Source of the DNA: an uncultured Barnesiella sp. | GTDB lineage: Bacteria > Bacteroidota > Bacteroidia > Bacteroidales > Barnesiellaceae | Reading direction: 5' to 3' | DNA: 64,000 nt | Assembly (NCBI GenBank): GCA_944320015.1 | Contig: CALUFO010000001.1 | Span: 305,104-369,103 of the forward strand | In this document: positions 61,759-64,000 of the stretch, in pieces | Position numbering within the stretch: the first letter of the stretch is position 1 | Layout of the letters: every line of letters starts with the position of its first letter | Made by a program: the position numbers and the translations under genes | Notes under the pieces: model-generated | Database searches by the model: none | What the model was told of the DNA's origin: nothing | What the model saw: only the letters and a program-made list of their open reading frames with translations

Positions 61759-63894
61759 ATGAGACCTAATTTCAAAAACATAAATATTACAACAGATGCT
61801 TTCGCCCATTCGGCGGGGAAAGTGACCAATAACGGCGAGAACTGGATTACTCCCGAGTTGATACCCGTTAAACCTGTGTACACCAAAGAAGACCTCGAAG
61901 GTCTGGAACATTTGAACTATGTAGCCGGGATTCCTCCTTTCTTGCGTGGCCCGTACAGTGGCATGTATGCCATTCGTCCGTGGACAATCCGCCAGTATGC
62001 CGGATTCTCGACAGCCGAAGAGTCGAATGCCTTCTACCGTCGCAACTTGGCTTCGGGACAAAAAGGCCTTTCGGTAGCCTTCGACCTTCCCACACACCGC
62101 GGCTACGACGCCGATCACGAGCGTGTGGTAGGCGACGTGGGAAAAGCCGGTGTGTCGATTTGTTCGCTCGAAGATATGAAAGTACTGTTCGACGGTATCC
62201 CCTTGAACAAAATGTCGGTGTCCATGACCATGAACGGAGCCGTGCTTCCTATCTTGGCGTTCTATATCAATGCCGGTTTGGAACAAGGCGCCAAACTCGA
62301 AGAGATGGCCGGAACCATTCAAAACGACATCTTGAAAGAGTTTATGGTGCGCAACACCTATATCTATCCGCCCGAATTTTCGATGCGTATCATCGCCGAC
62401 ATCTTCGAATTTACGTCGCAAAATATGCCTAAGTTCAATTCGATTTCGATCTCGGGGTATCACATGCAGGAAGCCGGAGCTACCGCCGACATCGAGCTGG
62501 CCTATACGCTGGCCGACGGCCTCGAATACCTGCGCGCCGGTATCAACGCCGGTATGGACATCGACTCGTTCGCTCCGCGGTTGTCGTTCTTCTGGGCTAT
62601 CGGCATGAACTTCTTTATGGAAATCGCCAAGATGCGCGCCGCCCGTATGCTGTGGGCAAAGATTGTCAAACAATTCAATCCGAAGAACCCCAAATCACTC
62701 GCATTGCGTACCCACTCCCAAACATCGGGTTGGTCGCTCACCGAGCAAGATCCCTTCAACAACGTGGGACGTACCTGTATCGAGGCTATGGGAGCCGCTT
62801 TGGGACACACACAATCGCTGCATACCAACGCACTCGACGAGGCCATCGCCTTGCCTACCGACTTCTCGGCGCGTATCGCCCGTAATACCCAGATCTATAT
62901 TCAAGAAGAAACCTACATTACCAAAGAAATCGACCCGTGGGCCGGCTCCTACTATGTAGAGGCGCTCACCAACGAATTGGCTCACAAGGCATGGGAGCAC
63001 ATTCAGGAAATCGAGAAACTGGGCGGTATGGCCAAAGCCATCGAAACCGGTCTGCCCAAGCTCCGTATCGAAGAAGCAGCCGCTCGCACCCAAGCTCGCA
63101 TCGACTCGGGTAAGCAAACCATCGTGGGCGTGAACAAATACCGTTTGGAGAAAGAGGCCCCCATCGATATTCTCGAAGTAGACAACACGGCTGTTCGCAA
63201 AGAGCAGATCGAGCGTTTGCAATACCTGAAATCCCACCGCGACAATGAAGCCGTCAAGGCTGCGTTGGACGCTATTACCGAGTGCGTCAAAACCAAGAAA
63301 GGAAACTTGCTCGATTTGGCGATCAAAGCCGCCAAGGTGCGCGCTACATTGGGCGAAATCTCCGACGCTTGCGAAGTGGTTGTAGGTCGTTATAAAGCAG
63401 TAATCAGAACTATATCAGGCGTGTATTCATCAGAAACCAAAAAAGATGCCGATTTCGTTCGGGCAACGGAATTGTGCGAAAAATTTGCCAAGAAAGAAGG
63501 CCGTCAACCTCGTATCATGATTGCGAAAATGGGTCAGGACGGTCACGACCGTGGCGCCAAAGTCGTAGCTACGGGATATGCCGACTGCGGTTTCGACGTA
63601 GATATGGGGCCGTTGTTCCAGACACCGGCCGAAGCGGCCCGCCAAGCCGTCGAGAACGACGTACATGTATTGGGCGTTTCGTCGCTGGCTGCCGGCCACA
63701 AGACACTGGTACCCCAAGTCATCGAAGAATTGAAGAAACTGGGGCGTGAAGACATCGTAGTCATTGCCGGCGGAGTAATTCCCGCACAAGACTACGACTT
63801 CCTCTATAAAGCCGGTGTGGCAGCAATCTTCGGCCCCGGTACCTCGGTAGCCAAGGCCGCTTGTCAAATCCTCGAAATTCTTCTCGATGAATAA
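61759..63894 (+). CDS. mutB: Methylmalonyl-CoA mutase large (catalytic) subunit
   Basis: 711 residues. The catalytic barrel contains [64 protein letters not shown], with the conserved Tyr, His and Arg residues of the enzyme; NEP-type signatures are followed by [62 protein letters not shown]. The C-terminal domain has the cobalamin motif DGHDRG ([20 protein letters not shown]). It interconverts succinyl-CoA and methylmalonyl-CoA on the way to propionate, a main fermentation product of Bacteroidales. Co-transcribed with mutA. Confidence 0.97.
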   Translation: MRPNFKNINITTDAFAHSAGKVTNNGENWITPELIPVKPVYTKEDLEGLEHLNYVAGIPPFLRGPYSGMYAIRPWTIRQYAGFSTAEESNAFYRRNLASGQKGLSVAFDLPTHRGYDADHERVVGDVGKAGVSICSLEDMKVLFDGIPLNKMSVSMTMNGAVLPILAFYINAGLEQGAKLEEMAGTIQNDILKEFMVRNTYIYPPEFSMRIIADIFEFTSQNMPKFNSISISGYHMQEAGATADIELAYTLADGLEYLRAGINAGMDIDSFAPRLSFFWAIGMNFFMEIAKMRAARMLWAKIVKQFNPKNPKSLALRTHSQTSGWSLTEQDPFNNVGRTCIEAMGAALGHTQSLHTNALDEAIALPTDFSARIARNTQIYIQEETYITKEIDPWAGSYYVEALTNELAHKAWEHIQEIEKLGGMAKAIETGLPKLRIEEAAARTQARIDSGKQTIVGVNKYRLEKEAPIDILEVDNTAVRKEQIERLQYLKSHRDNEAVKAALDAITECVKTKKGNLLDLAIKAAKVRATLGEISDACEVVVGRYKAVIRTISGVYSSETKKDADFVRATELCEKFAKKEGRQPRIMIAKMGQDGHDRGAKVVATGYADCGFDVDMGPLFQTPAEAARQAVENDVHVLGVSSLAAGHKTLVPQVIEELKKLGREDIVVIAGGVIPAQDYDFLYKAGVAAIFGPGTSVAKAACQILEILLDE

Positions 63895-63924
63895 ATGAAA
63901 TCGATAGATAGAATGCGTTAATGG

Positions 63925-63965
63925 AGGCCGACCCAAAAGAGATTTTGGGCGGTCTCTTTGTTTTA
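63925..63965 (+). terminator. Terminator of mutAB
   Basis: GACCCAAAA and TTTTGGGCGGTC form an imperfect stem around GAGA, followed by TCTTTGTTTTATT. It lies about 35 bases after the mutB stop. Confidence 0.78.
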
Positions 63966-63977
63966 TTATAGAAAAAG

Positions 63978-64000
63978 ATGACCACATTACTTTTTACCGG
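63978..64000 (+). CDS. Possible start of a further gene, cut by the window edge
   Basis: An ATG at 63978, preceded by AGAAAAAG, opens a frame reading MTTLLFT to the edge. It is too short to identify; it may be chance. Confidence 0.3.

Overview
The window looks like the chromosome of an anaerobic gut Bacteroidales bacterium, and a Barnesiella/Coprobacter-like relative is plausible. The grounds are SusC/SusD pairs, promoters of the Bacteroidetes type (TTTG, 19-21 bases, TAnnTTTG), a Mfa2-type fimbrial gene, FloA/NfeD, a split methylmalonyl-CoA mutase and many lipoproteins with a short lipobox. No CRISPR array, rRNA operon, phage or insertion sequence was seen.

Layout. 1-3715 (minus): the start of an S41 protease, a dCMP deaminase, and a compact polyamine operon (DUF2148 ferredoxin-domain protein, agmatine deiminase, N-carbamoylputrescine amidase). 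4065-4301: a small acidic protein. 4574-25248 (plus): one long polysaccharide utilisation locus of twelve genes: GH5_2-like enzyme, SusC, SusD, surface glycan-binding protein, GH5_5-like, GH2 beta-mannosidase, second GH5_5-like, DUF4038 hydrolase, GH130 mannosylglucose phosphorylase, GPH sugar:cation symporter, GH78 and an SGNH esterase. It ends at a strong hairpin. The enzyme set points to a (gluco)mannan, possibly acetylated. 25451-27484: a thioredoxin-like lipoprotein without CxxC and an MBL-fold hydrolase. 27558-28654 (minus): rpsF-rpsR-rplI. 28790-36728: an MFS exporter, hsp20, serine dehydratase, tRNA-Glu, trpB2, sodB and a floA-nfeD operon that continues upstream into a TPR/PD40 protein and a YcxB-like protein (to 38720). 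39010-41973: AsmA-like protein. 42198-44853 (minus): DUF486 protein and a two-gene fimbria-like unit. 45261-51059: an accessory redox/detoxification cluster around an AraC regulator (cupin/CMD, flavodoxin-cyclophilin fusion, exported iron-sulfur flavoprotein, amidohydrolase, an internally deleted aldo/keto reductase, ABM monooxygenase). 51518-58979: uvrA, DUF4293, two TPR proteins, prmA. 59040-63894: XRE regulator and mutA-mutB.

The most unusual feature is a dispersed repeat of about 80-90 bp. It carries a small GAAAAC/GTTTTC hairpin followed by a near-perfect Bacteroidetes promoter with a conserved 20-base spacer. It sits just 5' of sdaA, the AsmA gene, the DUF486 gene (two tandem copies, inverted) and uvrA (two tandem copies), always pointing into the gene. 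It behaves like a portable promoter cassette. A second, unrelated family of palindromic repeats (CTCCCCTGTGTTT...AATATAGGGGAG) lies in intergenic gaps at 30.1, 32.5 and 42.0-42.15 kb.
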